A stretch of 64,000 bases of DNA from the NCBI GenBank assembly GCA_902786015.1, contig CADAAU010000012.1, positions 109,154-173,153 of the forward strand, written 5' to 3'. This document shows, in pieces, positions 50,849-60,198 of this stretch; position 1 is the stretch's first letter; each line of letters opens with the position of its first letter. A program made the translations under genes and the position numbers. Source of the stretch: an uncultured Coriobacteriaceae bacterium. Its GTDB lineage: Bacteria; Actinomycetota; Coriobacteriia; Coriobacteriales; Atopobiaceae. The notes under the pieces are model-generated. The model was not told the DNA's origin. It saw only the letters and a program-made list of their open reading frames with translations, and made no database searches.

Positions 50849-53677
50849 TTAGAGCTTGGCGGGACCACCGTTGCTGTTGATCTTTGCCTGAGCAGCCGCA
50901 AGACGTGCGATGGGCACGCGGAACGGCGAGCAAGAGACGTAGTCGAGACCAAGGTCATAGTACTTCTGGATGGAGTCGGGATCGCCGCCGGTCTCGCCGC
51001 AGACACCGCACATGATATCGGGGTTGGTGTCCTTGCCGCCCTTGACACCCATCTCGACGAGACGAGCAACGCCACGGTCGACGGTTGCGAACGGGTTGAG
51101 CTTGATGAGCTTCTCCTCGAGGTAGGTGTCCATGAAGGAGGACTCAACGTCGTCACGCGAGAAGCCGAGGCAGGTCTGCGTAAGGTCGTTGGTGCCAAAG
51201 GAGAAGAAGTCGGCGTACTTCGCGATGTGGTCGGCGGTGATGGCAGCGCGGGGCAGCTCGATCATGGTGCCGATGGGGATATCAAGCTTGACGCCATACT
51301 CCTCGGAGACGGCCTTGATGTCGTCCTCGCACATCCAGCGGAGGTGCTTGAGCTCCTCGGAGAATGCCACCAGCGGAATCATGATCTCGGGCTTGGCGTC
51401 AACGCCCTCCTTGATGAGCTCGGCAGCAGCCTCGCAGATGGCACGGAACTGCATGTGGTTGAGCTCGGGATACAGGAATCCCAGACGGCAGCCACGGGTG
51501 CCGAGCATGGGGTTGGCCTCCTGGAAGGAGTCGATGCGCTTGAGCAGCTCGCGCTTGGTAGCCACTGCCTTAACAAGCTCGGCATTGAGCTCGTCAAGAT
51601 CGGCACCGGAAATCGTGCCCTTTGCAGCCTCAAGAGCGGAGTTGGCAGCCTCGAGCTTGGCAATCTCGACCTCGAGCTCACGCGGCGAGTCAAGGAACTC
51701 GTGCAGAGGAGGATCGAGGAGACGTACGATGACGGGCAGGCCGGCCATGGCCTTGAACATGCCAAGGAAGTCGCCCTTCTGGGCCTCACCGAGCTTCTTG
51801 AGAACGTCTGCCTTCACGGCCTCGTCCTCGGAGAGGATGAAGTCCTGGATGAGCTGCTTGCGGTCGCCCAGGAACATGTGCTCGGTACGGCAGAGGCCGA
51901 TGCCCACGGCACCGTTCTCGCGGGAGAGCTCGGCATCCTCGGGGTTGTCGGCGTTGGCGCGAACGCCCATCACGCGGCCGCGAGCCTCGTCGAAGCGGAC
52001 CTCGTCTGCCCAGTCGAGAATGGTCTGCAGGTCGCCACCGAGCTCGGGACGAACGAGCTTGGCCTCGCCCATGTACACGTTGCCCGTGGTACCGTCGATG
52101 GAGATGACGTCGCCCTCGTGAAGAACGATGTCGGTGCCGGCGATGGCGCAGGTCTTCTCGGCAGCGTTGATCTGCAGGGCCTCGGCGCCGCACACGCAGG
52201 GGGCACCCATGCCACGAGCGATAACGGCGGCGTGGCTGGTCTTGCCACCATGGCTGGTGAGGATGCCCTCGGCGGCAACCATGCCGTGTAGGTCGTCGGG
52301 CGTGGTCTCCCAGCGCACGAGGATGCAGGGCTTGCCAGCGGCAGCATAGGCCTCGGCATCGGCGGAGCTAAAGACGGCAGCGCCCACGGCAGCGCCAGGA
52401 GAGGCGTTGAGGCCCTTGGCGATGGTCTCGCGACCCTTGATGTCGTCGGCGTCGAACTGCGGGTGGAGAAGCTGGTCGAGCTGCTCGGGAGCAACGCGCA
52501 TGACAGCCTCTTCCTTGGTGATGCGGCCTTCCTCTACCATCTGGATGGCGACCTTGAGGGCGGAGAGAGCGGTGCGCTTGCCCACGCGGGTCTGCAGCAT
52601 GAAGAGCTTGCCCTGCTCGATGGTGAACTCGAGGTCCATCATGTCCGCATAGTGATCCTCGAGGATCTCGAAGACGTGGAAGAGCTGCTTGCCAGCCTCC
52701 TCCAGGCCAGGCTCGGTGGGGAGCTTGGCGATGGGCTCGGTGTTGCGGATGCCGGCCACGACGTCCTCGCCCTGAGCGTTGACCAGGTAGTCACCGTAGC
52801 GCTCGTTGGTGCCGTCGGCAGGGTTGCGCGTGAACGCGACGCCGGTGGCGGAGGTGTTGCCCTTGTTGCCGAAGGCCATCACCTGAACGTTGACTGCGGT
52901 GCCCAGCGAGTCGTCGATCTTGTTCTGCTTGCGATACAGGATGGCGCGCTCGGTGTTCCAGGAACCAAACACGGCCTGCTCGGCAAGACGGAGCTGCAGG
53001 ATGGGGTCGTGCGGGAAGACGGCCTTGCCGTCAACCTCTACCTCGGGGTACTCGGCAACGTCGACGTTCTCGGCAAAGATCTGCTTGAACGTGGCGACGA
53101 GGTCCTTGAGGTCGTCTGCATCGAGCTCGGTGTCGAGCTTGACGCCCTTCTCGGCCTTCTTGGCAGAGATGGCGTCCTCGAACAGCTGGCCCGAGACGCC
53201 CATAACGACGCTGGAGAACATCTGCACGAAGCGGCGATAGGAGTCGTAAGCGAAGCGGGGGTTGTCGGTCTGTTTGATGAGGCCCTGGACGGAGTCATCG
53301 TTGAGGCCGAGGTTAAGAACGGTGTCCATCATGCCAGGCATGGAGAACGGAGCGCCGGAGCGAACCGATACGAGCAGCGGGTCCTCGGAGTCGCCAAGCT
53401 TCTTGCCCATGCGCTCCTCGAGGTCCTTACGGTACTCGTCAATCTCGTCAAGAACACCCTCGGGCCAGACGTTGCCCGCGCTCGAGTACTCGACGCAAGT
53501 TTGGCAAGTGATGGTAAAGCCAGCGGGAACCGGAAGGCCCAATGCTGCCATCTCGGCAAGGTTGGCACCCTTGCCACCGGTGATCCACTTTGCCTCGTCG
53601 ACGGTAGCGCCGGCAACTTCACTTACGTTCTTGCCGTCCTGGTCGAAACCGAAGCGATACACGTGCTTCTCTGCCAT
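50849..53677 (-). CDS. ppdK: Pyruvate, phosphate dikinase
   Basis: A 942-residue enzyme interconverting pyruvate, ATP and Pi with phosphoenolpyruvate, AMP and PPi. The N-terminal ATP-grasp domain begins after GGKGANLAEMAALGLPVPAGF. The swivelling phosphohistidine is in TSHGGKTSHAAVIARGMGAP near 455, with the regulatory-type Thr two residues before the His. The C-terminal PEP domain has GTRGCRLGFLYPEL, GTNDLTQ, and CGVCGETGGDP with the catalytic Cys near 910. The ATG at 53677 has AAAGGAG. In such fermenters it can run in glycolytic or gluconeogenic direction. A half-length regulator gene lies upstream. Confidence 0.98.
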   Translation of the reverse strand: MAEKHVYRFGFDQDGKNVSEVAGATVDEAKWITGGKGANLAEMAALGLPVPAGFTITCQTCVEYSSAGNVWPEGVLDEIDEYRKDLEERMGKKLGDSEDPLLVSVRSGAPFSMPGMMDTVLNLGLNDDSVQGLIKQTDNPRFAYDSYRRFVQMFSSVVMGVSGQLFEDAISAKKAEKGVKLDTELDADDLKDLVATFKQIFAENVDVAEYPEVEVDGKAVFPHDPILQLRLAEQAVFGSWNTERAILYRKQNKIDDSLGTAVNVQVMAFGNKGNTSATGVAFTRNPADGTNERYGDYLVNAQGEDVVAGIRNTEPIAKLPTEPGLEEAGKQLFHVFEILEDHYADMMDLEFTIEQGKLFMLQTRVGKRTALSALKVAIQMVEEGRITKEEAVMRVAPEQLDQLLHPQFDADDIKGRETIAKGLNASPGAAVGAAVFSSADAEAYAAAGKPCILVRWETTPDDLHGMVAAEGILTSHGGKTSHAAVIARGMGAPCVCGAEALQINAAEKTCAIAGTDIVLHEGDVISIDGTTGNVYMGEAKLVRPELGGDLQTILDWADEVRFDEARGRVMGVRANADNPEDAELSRENGAVGIGLCRTEHMFLGDRKQLIQDFILSEDEAVKADVLKKLGEAQKGDFLGMFKAMAGLPVIVRLLDPPLHEFLDSPRELEVEIAKLEAANSALEAAKGTISGADLDELNAELVKAVATKRELLKRIDSFQEANPMLGTRGCRLGFLYPELNHMQFRAICEAAAELIKEGVDAKPEIMIPLVAFSEELKHLRWMCEDDIKAVSEEYGVKLDIPIGTMIELPRAAITADHIAKYADFFSFGTNDLTQTCLGFSRDDVESSFMDTYLEEKLIKLNPFATVDRGVARLVEMGVKGGKDTNPDIMCGVCGETGGDPDSIQKYYDLGLDYVSCSPFRVPIARLAAAQAKINSNGGPAKL

Positions 53678-53837
53678 GTACAACTCCTTTGTTGCATGCC
53701 TCAGCGCTTTCGCGCCCTAAAAACTTACATAACACTAGCAGAATAGATACGAATTGATTCCTGCAAATGCCGTTTCCCAAGATTTTCTCAATTCAGCGAA
53801 ATAAGAACATACCAATACCATAGTTTTTGAAACCCAT

Positions 53838-53877
53838 GCGAAACAAGAAGCGCCCCGAGCCGCAAAGCTCGGGGCGC
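53838..53877 (-). terminator. Terminator after the truncated PPDK regulator gene
   Basis: Perfect 10-bp stem GCGCCCCGAG/CTCGGGGCGC (53850-53859, 53868-53877), then TTCTTGTTT on the minus strand. It stands between the regulator gene and ppdK. Confidence 0.9.
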
Positions 53878-53899
53878 ATCATGTCTATGTGCTCGATCT

Positions 53900-54304
53900 T
53901 TAGACCCCGTATCCACCAAGACGGTCGCGCAGTGCGCCAACCTTGTTGGAGGGCTCGCTACCCGTAAGGGTCGAAAGGACGGTGACGGCGGGACCAAGGA
54001 GGTCGATGGTCGGGATGCCGCGCTTAACAAGTGCGTGACGCACATCGCGACGAAGGCGCTCGTCCACAAACGTGTGGAACACGGCGATGGGACGACCTTG
54101 CTCCTGCTGATCTAGGAAATCGTTGACCTTCTCGACACTCGTCGCGTCGGAGAGGCGCTCGATATCGAGTGCGTCGACATCGAACTGTGCAGCTGCCGCA
54201 ACGACCACGCTATAGGCGGTGTCGCCACGCGCATCAGAAATAACGAGCACGATGGGCTTGATGTCCTCGACGACCTCGTCAGTACTCAAATCGAGTGTGG
54301 CCAT
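53900..54304 (-). CDS. Half-length PPDK regulatory protein (N-terminal domain only)
   Basis: A 134-residue protein. IVLVISDARGDTAYSVVVAAAAQF matches the N-terminal start of the DUF299 kinase-pyrophosphorylase family (usual ISDSTGETA), and later HTFVDERLRRDVRHALVKRGIPTIDLLGPAV and LTGSEPSNKVG align with that domain. The usual second half, with the P-loop GVSRTSKTP that binds the nucleotide, is missing. The frame stops and a good terminator follows 22 bases later, so this is not a recent frameshift. It lies just upstream of ppdK. It may be a non-catalytic modulator or a relic. Confidence 0.75.
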   Translation of the reverse strand: MATLDLSTDEVVEDIKPIVLVISDARGDTAYSVVVAAAAQFDVDALDIERLSDATSVEKVNDFLDQQEQGRPIAVFHTFVDERLRRDVRHALVKRGIPTIDLLGPAVTVLSTLTGSEPSNKVGALRDRLGGYGV

Positions 54305-54484
54305 TGTTTCTCCTCTCGTTTGCGCGCAACCCCTTCGATTGCCGCTGTATGAGTTAACTACCTACCACTGCATAGTTTGCACCAATATGCACACTGCGTC
54401 ACACGCAAAGCTGCCGATTGGCACATACGATTCGGCGAGAGCACATAATTGACGCATTCTCCACATTGAATCGTCGCCAACACC

Positions 54485-54525
54485 CAATATGACACAAACG
54501 AATTAGGTCCGTTTGTGTCATATTG
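54485..54525. terminator. Perfect 16-bp hairpin after glyS
   Basis: CAATATGACACAAACG (54485-54500) and its exact inverse (54510-54525) flank a 9-base loop, 9 bases after the glyS stop. No T-run follows on the minus strand; CCGTTTTG follows on the plus strand. It is probably a 3' transcript end structure; an operator is possible. The rest of 54305-54534 shows no gene. Confidence 0.55.
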
Positions 54526-54534
54526 CCGTTTTGT

Positions 54535-56631
54535 TTACTTCTTTTTTGCCATGGCTCCGATGTTTGCGACGTCCGCGAATGCTCCCTCAAAGCGATTGAG
54601 AAGGCGCAGACGATTCTCGCGCACCGCCTGATCCGTGTCCATTACCAACACATCTTCAAAGAAGCGGTCAATCGGTTCGCGCAGTCGGGCGAGCGCGGCG
54701 ATGGCATCGTCAAGATCGCCGTTCTTGATTGCCTCCTGAACCGTTTCCGAACCTGCGTCAACGGCCGAGAGAAGCGCCAACTCGGAATCTCCCAAAAGTG
54801 TCTGGTCAACGTCCACACCCAGCGTCGCGTCAGCGAGATGGCTCGCACGGGCGTACGCCGTCGCAAGATCGTCGAACAGCTCGCGCTGGGAGCTCCGGGC
54901 GCGCTGGAGCGCCGCCGTACGTCCCAAGAACGCGACCGGATCGCAGACCCCCGTGTCCGACACTGCCTTGATCGTGTCGGGATCGGCCCCCTCGTCACGC
55001 GCGATGGCGCAAAGTCGACCAACGAAATACGAAATCACCTTGTCTGCGACCTCGTCGCATGCGAACTCAAGGCCTTGTGACACATACCCGTTCAACGCAA
55101 CGTTCACGATCTCGCGCAACGACACGTCGGGCAGCGTGCGCAACATGGCAATGACGCCGATGGCGCTACGACGCACCGCAAACGGATCGGCCGACCCCGT
55201 GGGAGGCTCATCTATGGCAAACATGCCACAGATGGTATCGAGCTTGTCAGCAATGGCCGTGGCCTTGCCTACAACAGAGCTCGGAAGCTCGTCTCCGGCG
55301 AATCGCGGACGATAATGCTCCGAGATGGCCTGCGATACCAGCTCGTCCTCGCCCTGCGCCGCGGCATAATAACCACCCATGACGCCTTGCTGGCTGGTAA
55401 ACTCCACCACGGCCTGGCTCACGAGGTCTGCCTTGGCAAGGTGCGCGGCACGCGCCGCATCCTGCACCACGGCATCGTCATCGGTGGCCTGTCGGGCGAC
55501 CTCCGCTGCGACGAGTTCCATGCGCTCGGACTTTTGGAGCACGGTTCCCAGCTTCTTTTGGAATACGACGTTGGCAAGACGCTCACGGAAGGCAGCGAGG
55601 CCCACCTTGAGGTCCTCGTCATAAAAGAACTTCGCATCATCCAGACGAGGCCGCACCACGCGCTCGTTGCCCGCGCGAACGGTATCGTTGACTGCAGGGT
55701 CAGCATTCGAGACTATTACGAACTCTCGCGTGAGCTTGCCTTGTGCATCGTAAATCGGGAAGTAACGCTGGTGTTTGAGCATAGCCTCCACAATGATCTC
55801 TTGCGGAACCGCCAAGAACTCCTCGTCGAAGGTCCCCACCACGACCGTAGGCCACTCGCAGAGGTTGACGACTTCGTCAAACACACCTTTGGGGGTGTCG
55901 GCGTGTGCGCCCGCACGTTGCGCCTCGACCTCTGCAATGCCGTCACGGATGACTTCTGCACGGCGCTTTTCGCCAAGCACGAAGGCGTCCTGTAGCACCT
56001 TTTCATAGACGGCAGGCTCTGCGACCTCGTGCTCGCCTTCGCCGAGCACGCGATGTCCGCGCGTCGTGTTGCCACTCTGGACGTCAGCGTAACGTACGGG
56101 TATGACCTCGGAACCCAAAAGTGCGCAGATCCACCGGATGGGACGGACGAACGTCTGGTGCTCGCTCCCCCACCTCTGGCTGCGGTAGTTGGGCCACAGA
56201 ATCGCGCCGATGGTCTTTTCGCACAGCGTCGAAAGAAGCTCGAGGGCGCTTACCGACTCGATGTTACGCTCGGCGAACACATACTCATTGCCGTCAGCCT
56301 CAGTGCGACGCACGAGTTGCTCCGGCGTCGTCTTGTTCTTGCGCGCAAAGCCCTCTGCGGCGCGAGTGGGATTTCCGTCGGCATCGAAGGCGATTGCAGA
56401 CTTTGGTCCGCGCACGACCTCATGGATTTCTTCGGTCGCGGTGGCACATGCGTCCACCAGCACCGCAAGGCGCCTCGGCGTCGAGATCGTGCGTACCGCA
56501 CCATGTGCGAGCCCGGCGTCGCCGAGGCCTTTTTCTACGAGCTTTCCCAGTTGGTCCTGAGCCTTCATGAGCGGCGCCGAGGGCATCTCCTCGCAGCCAA
56601 TCTCTAGCAGGAAGTCAAGGGTCTCCGCCAT
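54535..56631 (-). CDS. glyS: Glycyl-tRNA synthetase beta subunit
   Basis: A 698-residue subunit of the alpha2-beta2 type glycyl-tRNA synthetase. The ATG at 56631 has AAGGAGG upstream and overlaps closely with the glyQ stop. It begins ETLDFLLEIGCEEMPS. HQRYFPIYDAQGKL with FVIVSNAD, ARLDDAKFFYDEDLK, and the HD-like region LVSQAISEHYRPRFAGDELP are typical, and an anticodon-binding domain ends the protein. It pairs with GlyQ to charge tRNA-Gly. Confidence 0.97.
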   Translation of the reverse strand: MAETLDFLLEIGCEEMPSAPLMKAQDQLGKLVEKGLGDAGLAHGAVRTISTPRRLAVLVDACATATEEIHEVVRGPKSAIAFDADGNPTRAAEGFARKNKTTPEQLVRRTEADGNEYVFAERNIESVSALELLSTLCEKTIGAILWPNYRSQRWGSEHQTFVRPIRWICALLGSEVIPVRYADVQSGNTTRGHRVLGEGEHEVAEPAVYEKVLQDAFVLGEKRRAEVIRDGIAEVEAQRAGAHADTPKGVFDEVVNLCEWPTVVVGTFDEEFLAVPQEIIVEAMLKHQRYFPIYDAQGKLTREFVIVSNADPAVNDTVRAGNERVVRPRLDDAKFFYDEDLKVGLAAFRERLANVVFQKKLGTVLQKSERMELVAAEVARQATDDDAVVQDAARAAHLAKADLVSQAVVEFTSQQGVMGGYYAAAQGEDELVSQAISEHYRPRFAGDELPSSVVGKATAIADKLDTICGMFAIDEPPTGSADPFAVRRSAIGVIAMLRTLPDVSLREIVNVALNGYVSQGLEFACDEVADKVISYFVGRLCAIARDEGADPDTIKAVSDTGVCDPVAFLGRTAALQRARSSQRELFDDLATAYARASHLADATLGVDVDQTLLGDSELALLSAVDAGSETVQEAIKNGDLDDAIAALARLREPIDRFFEDVLVMDTDQAVRENRLRLLNRFEGAFADVANIGAMAKKK

Positions 56632-56632
56632 G

Positions 56633-57532
56633 TTAGGCCACCTCCTTGGTCTTTTTGTCGTCCTTCGAAGCGACCAGCTCCAAATACGCCTCGCAGCATG
56701 CCTTCGCCACGTCGCGAACGCGCAGGATGTAGTTCGCGCGTTCGGTGGCCGAAATCGCTCCTCGGGCATCCAAGATGTTGAACGCATGACTGCACTTCAT
56801 CACGCAGTCGTAGGCAGGAAGAGGCAGCTTGTGCTCGAGGCATGCGTGGCACTCTGCCTCATACTCGTCGAACTTCCGTCGCATGACCTCGACGTTCGCC
56901 ACTTCGAAGTTATAGCAGCTGAATTCGTACTCGTTCTCGTGGAATACGTCGCCATAGGTCATGGGCGTGCCATCTGGCAGATACGACCATACGAGGTCAA
57001 ACACCGAGTCGACGCCTTGTATGTACATGGCGATGCGCTCCAGTCCGTAGGTTATCTCGACGGGAACCGGATCCACCTCGAGGCCACCGACCTGTTGGAA
57101 GTAGGTGTACTGCGTGACCTCCATGCCGTCGAGCCACACTTCCCAGCCCAGACCCCACGCGCCAAGCGTCGGACTCTCCCAGTCGTCCTCCACAAAGCGA
57201 ACGTCGTGCAGCTTGGGGTCGAGTCCTATGGCCTCCAGCGAACCGAGGTAGAGGTCCTGCGAGTCGGCCGGGCATGGCTTTAGGATCACCTGGAACTGGT
57301 AGTAGTGCTGCATGCGGTTTGGATTCTCGCCGTACCGGCCGTCAGCGGGACGGCGGCAGGGCTGCGGATAGCACGTGCGCCATGCCGCTGGCCCCAGACT
57401 GCGCAGCGTGGTGGCCGTATGGAACGTGCCGGCTCCGACCTCGGAGTCGTATGGCTGCATCACGGTACAGCCCTTGTCGGCCCAGTACTCCGTGAGCCGT
57501 AAGATCATGTCCTGAAACGTTAGGTTTGCCAT
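56633..57532 (-). CDS. glyQ: Glycyl-tRNA synthetase alpha subunit
   Basis: A 299-residue class II catalytic subunit. [24 protein letters not shown] near the start, [35 protein letters not shown] sequence ([12 protein letters not shown]) with motif 2, and YFQQVGGLE and the [14 protein letters not shown] region follow. The ATG at 57532 was preferred to one three codons earlier because AGGAGGAG then has a normal spacing. The final residues are Lys-rich. It is coupled to glyS with a 1-base gap. Confidence 0.97.
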   Translation of the reverse strand: MANLTFQDMILRLTEYWADKGCTVMQPYDSEVGAGTFHTATTLRSLGPAAWRTCYPQPCRRPADGRYGENPNRMQHYYQFQVILKPCPADSQDLYLGSLEAIGLDPKLHDVRFVEDDWESPTLGAWGLGWEVWLDGMEVTQYTYFQQVGGLEVDPVPVEITYGLERIAMYIQGVDSVFDLVWSYLPDGTPMTYGDVFHENEYEFSCYNFEVANVEVMRRKFDEYEAECHACLEHKLPLPAYDCVMKCSHAFNILDARGAISATERANYILRVRDVAKACCEAYLELVASKDDKKTKEVA

Positions 57533-57571
57533 GCCTTGCATCTCCTCCTAGCTTGTTCGCGAACGAGGTGG

Positions 57572-58147
57572 CTACAGCCAGCGCAGGTCCGAGAGCGGCC
57601 AAAACGTAAACACGGCCTTTGCCGTGACATCCGAGACCGGTATGGCCCCGAAGTAGCGCGAATCACGCGAATTGGTGCGATTGTCGCCCATCACCCACAG
57701 GCTGCCTTGCGGCACCGTATAGGGATAGCTTATGGGATCGATGCCGGCCATATGCTCGCCAAGCGGCGCCGATTCCCTTCCCTCGGTATAGGGCTCGTCA
57801 AGTACCTCACCGTCAATCACAACACGGCCGTCAACGAAGTCTATTGTCTGTCCTTCGGTCGCTATTACGCGCTTTACCAGCGTATATCCATCCCCCGCGG
57901 GATTGTCGAACAGCACGACCTCGCCTTGCGTGGGCGTACGGAACTTGTAGCTGAGCTTGTCGCCCCACACGCGATCATCGAGTTGTATGGTATTGAGCAT
58001 CGACCCGGTGGGAACCACGTATGCCTCACCGACGAACACTCGAATAAACAGCGCAAGCGCGATAGCCGCCGCTATCGTCAACAGCCAGTCGAGCACGCGC
58101 CTTCCCGTGTTCTGATTGCGCGCATCCTGGTCAATCTCCTCACTCAT
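57572..58147 (-). CDS. lepB: Signal peptidase I
   Basis: A 191-residue membrane serine protease that removes export signals. One N-terminal transmembrane segment (about 19-37) is followed by the catalytic Ser49 in PTGSM and the general-base Lys92 in TLVKRVIATEG. GDNRTNSRDSRYFG (box E) is near 150. It overlaps the trmD end by 8 bases. It serves the many secreted proteins in this window, such as the GH3 and NlpC/P60 enzymes. Length is typical of Gram-positive SipS-type enzymes. Confidence 0.96.
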   Translation of the reverse strand: MSEEIDQDARNQNTGRRVLDWLLTIAAAIALALFIRVFVGEAYVVPTGSMLNTIQLDDRVWGDKLSYKFRTPTQGEVVLFDNPAGDGYTLVKRVIATEGQTIDFVDGRVVIDGEVLDEPYTEGRESAPLGEHMAGIDPISYPYTVPQGSLWVMGDNRTNSRDSRYFGAIPVSDVTAKAVFTFWPLSDLRWL

Positions 58148-58892
58148 CGTCGTGACATCCTTCCTGACGTATGATCTGTGCCACGTATGCTCGCTCCTCT
58201 TCGCTCAGTTTGGCCCCTTCCAAGAGGTCAGGGCGCCAACGGGCCGTCCTTTCGAGCGAGCTCTTTCTGCGCCATGCGTCAATGGCGGCATGGTTGCCCG
58301 ATAGAAGAACCTCGGGCACGCCCTTGCCCTTATACTCTGCCGGCCGGGTGTACTGCGCGTACTCAAGTAACCCGCAGCTAAACGACTCGTCGACCGCGCT
58401 CATTTCGTCGCCAAGCGCACCAGGTAGAAGTCTCACGCACGAGTCGATGACGCTAAGCGCCGCTAGCTCGCCACCCGTCAACACGTAGTCGCCCATCGAA
58501 ATCGTCTGGTCAGCAAGCTCAAGCGCCCGCTCGTCCATTCCCTCGTAGCGTCCACAGACCAAAAGAACACGACTCTTGCGAGAGAGGTCCACGGCAACGG
58601 AATGGTCGTAGCGTTGCCCGCAGGGCGAGAAGAACACCACGTGGGGCTTCTCGTCTCCCAGGCTCGAAATGTCCTCGATGGCCTCGATCAGGGGTTCGCA
58701 CTTCATGAGCATGCCCTGCCCACCGCCAAACGGCGCGTCATCGACGCTGCGATGGCGATCGTGAGTCCAATCCCTCAGGTCATAGGCTTCGAATGTATAG
58801 ACGCCACGAGCCTTCGCACGACCCATGATAGATCGTGACAAATACGGCTCAAACATGTCGGGAAAGACCGTCAAGGCCTCAAATCGTATCAT
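58140..58892 (-). CDS. trmD: tRNA (guanine-37-N1)-methyltransferase
   Basis: A 250-residue SPOUT-class enzyme methylating G37 next to the anticodon. IRFEALTVFPDMFEPYLSRS opens it, then DLRDWTHDRHRSVDDAPFGGGQGM, LVCGRYEGMDERALE and SMGDYVLTGGE form the SAM-binding trefoil knot. The ATG at 58892 has GAGGAG upstream and overlaps the rimM end by 14 bases. The C-terminal SGNHAAIDAWRRKSSLERT is intact. It is cotranscribed with rimM. Confidence 0.97.
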   Translation of the reverse strand: MIRFEALTVFPDMFEPYLSRSIMGRAKARGVYTFEAYDLRDWTHDRHRSVDDAPFGGGQGMLMKCEPLIEAIEDISSLGDEKPHVVFFSPCGQRYDHSVAVDLSRKSRVLLVCGRYEGMDERALELADQTISMGDYVLTGGELAALSVIDSCVRLLPGALGDEMSAVDESFSCGLLEYAQYTRPAEYKGKGVPEVLLSGNHAAIDAWRRKSSLERTARWRPDLLEGAKLSEEERAYVAQIIRQEGCHDDE

Positions 58893-59418
58893 GGACACGC
58901 TCCTCATCAACGAGTCCGCGGGGCAAATCAACGCGAATTGGGCCTTCGGTTGTCAACTCTGTGACGATTGGTGGCACCGCGGGTACGAGGACCTCACCAA
59001 GCGGTCCCTGCACGACCCACACGTCGTTTGCTGGCCCGCGCATGACCTCGTCTATGGTGCCCACGAATCCGAACTGGCTGTCTTGCACCGAGCGCCCGAT
59101 GAGCCCAAGGGCATCGTGCATCTCGAAATCATCCGGCAAATCCGCGCGCCGCACGAGCACCGATTTTCCCACAAGTTCCCGCGCAACGCCAAGCCCATCC
59201 ACCTCACGAAAAGAAATGAGCCGTGACGAGCCCTGTCCCTCGCACGACGTAACCTCGAATTGTCGAGGGCCCTTGAGGGCTGGCGGCACCAATACTACCT
59301 GCAGCCCCTTTTTGAGCAAATTAGGGAGGCCGTCACGCGCAACCGCGACAACCTCCCCCCTGCGTCCGTGCGTTTTGGATATAACAGCTATGCGTCGGTA
59401 CTGCTTCGAGGTTGACAA
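58879..59418 (-). CDS. rimM: Ribosome maturation factor RimM
   Basis: A 179-residue factor for 30S head assembly that binds S19. The N-terminal beta-barrel starts RIAVISKTHGRRGEVVAV, with RLISFREVDGLGVARELVGKSVLV. The PRC-barrel domain has LIGRSVQDSQFGFVGTIDEV and VLVPAVPPIVTEL. The start is TTG, since AGGTG lies just upstream and no ATG is available. It follows khpA by 5 bases. Confidence 0.94.
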   Translation of the reverse strand: MSTSKQYRRIAVISKTHGRRGEVVAVARDGLPNLLKKGLQVVLVPPALKGPRQFEVTSCEGQGSSRLISFREVDGLGVARELVGKSVLVRRADLPDDFEMHDALGLIGRSVQDSQFGFVGTIDEVMRGPANDVWVVQGPLGEVLVPAVPPIVTELTTEGPIRVDLPRGLVDEERVHDTI

Positions 59419-59423
59419 GGCAC

Positions 59424-59669
59424 CTATCCCAACACCTCGACCTCAACAGAGGTACCCACACGCTGTCCGAGCGCACGCGCGAGCGTGCGAATTGCCTTGA
59501 TGGTACGGCCCCTTCGCCCGATTATTCTGCCCGTATCGGACTCAGCGCAAGAAACCTCAATCAAAGAGCCGTCTTCGCCATCGGTGACGTCCATAGAGAC
59601 AGCATCCTCGTCGTCGACCAAGCCGCATACGATGTATTCGACCAGATCCGCGACCTTGTCGGATGGCAT
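59424..59669 (-). CDS. khpA: KH-domain RNA-binding protein KhpA
   Basis: An 81-residue single KH-domain protein. DTGRIIGRRGRTIKAIRTL holds the GxxG loop, preceded by VADLVEYIVCGLVDDEDAV, as in KhpA/YlqC. KhpA acts with KhpB in RNA binding and cell elongation in other Gram-positives. The ATG at 59669 gives the normal length. A GTG at 59711, directly after the rpsP stop and with GGAG six bases upstream, would add 14 residues and is also credible. Position between rpsP and rimM is standard. Confidence 0.93.
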   Translation of the reverse strand: MPSDKVADLVEYIVCGLVDDEDAVSMDVTDGEDGSLIEVSCAESDTGRIIGRRGRTIKAIRTLARALGQRVGTSVEVEVLG

Positions 59670-59713
59670 CTCCTGCTCCACCACGTCCTGCGCCGCGGCA
59701 CCGGTAGACACGA

Positions 59714-60022
59714 CTACTCCGAAGCCGCTGCCTTGGAGGCAGCCTTCTTCGAGAGCTTGTTCTTCTTCTCGGGCTCCGGCTTCTCGCCACGCGCGATTGC
59801 GATGAGGTGAGATACGGCATTGGTGGGCTGAGCACCCTTGGCGATCCAAGCGTCAACGCGCTCGAGGTCGATGTCAATCATCTTGGGATCGGAGACGGGG
59901 TTGTAACGACCAACCAGCTCGATGTAACGTCCGTCTCGAGGCATGCGACCATCTGCAACGACAACGCGATAGAACGGGCGCTTCTTGGCACCATGGCGTG
60001 CCAAACGAATCTTCACTGCCAA
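59714..60022 (-). CDS. rpsP: 30S ribosomal protein S16
   Basis: A 102-residue small-subunit protein. From a TTG at 60022 with AAGGAG upstream it reads [31 protein letters not shown], the canonical start; no ATG gives this. ELVGRYNP, and [17 protein letters not shown] follow. The C-terminal tail is Lys/Ala-rich and longer than usual. It heads the rpsP-khpA-rimM-trmD-lepB-glyQS run. A TACTAT -10-like box at 60098-60103 on the minus strand could be its promoter. Confidence 0.96.
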   Translation of the reverse strand: MAVKIRLARHGAKKRPFYRVVVADGRMPRDGRYIELVGRYNPVSDPKMIDIDLERVDAWIAKGAQPTNAVSHLIAIARGEKPEPEKKNKLSKKAASKAAASE

Positions 60023-60198
60023 TGAAAGCTCCTTCGTACATGCGACGCGGATGTGGATTGGTGCGGCTGCGTCGCCAAGCCATACAAACAATGTTTCATA
60101 GTAGCTGTTTGCGACAAAGAACTAAAGTGCAAATTTTGTGGATTGCTGTTGTCATTTACGCAGTTTTACCAATCTGTATCACTTTTTTCAGGCATCTT

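Noticed and set aside
50825..53746. Long plus-strand frames of 488 and 427 codons opposite ppdK
   Set aside because: They are antisense to a gene with complete catalytic motifs, have low-complexity Leu/Gly/Val/Ala composition, and match no family; high GC makes such mirror frames common.
54305..54534. T-box or riboswitch leader for glyS/glyQ
   Set aside because: The gap lies downstream of glyS, not upstream of glyQ, and no T-box sequence (TGGNACCGCG) is seen before glyQ.
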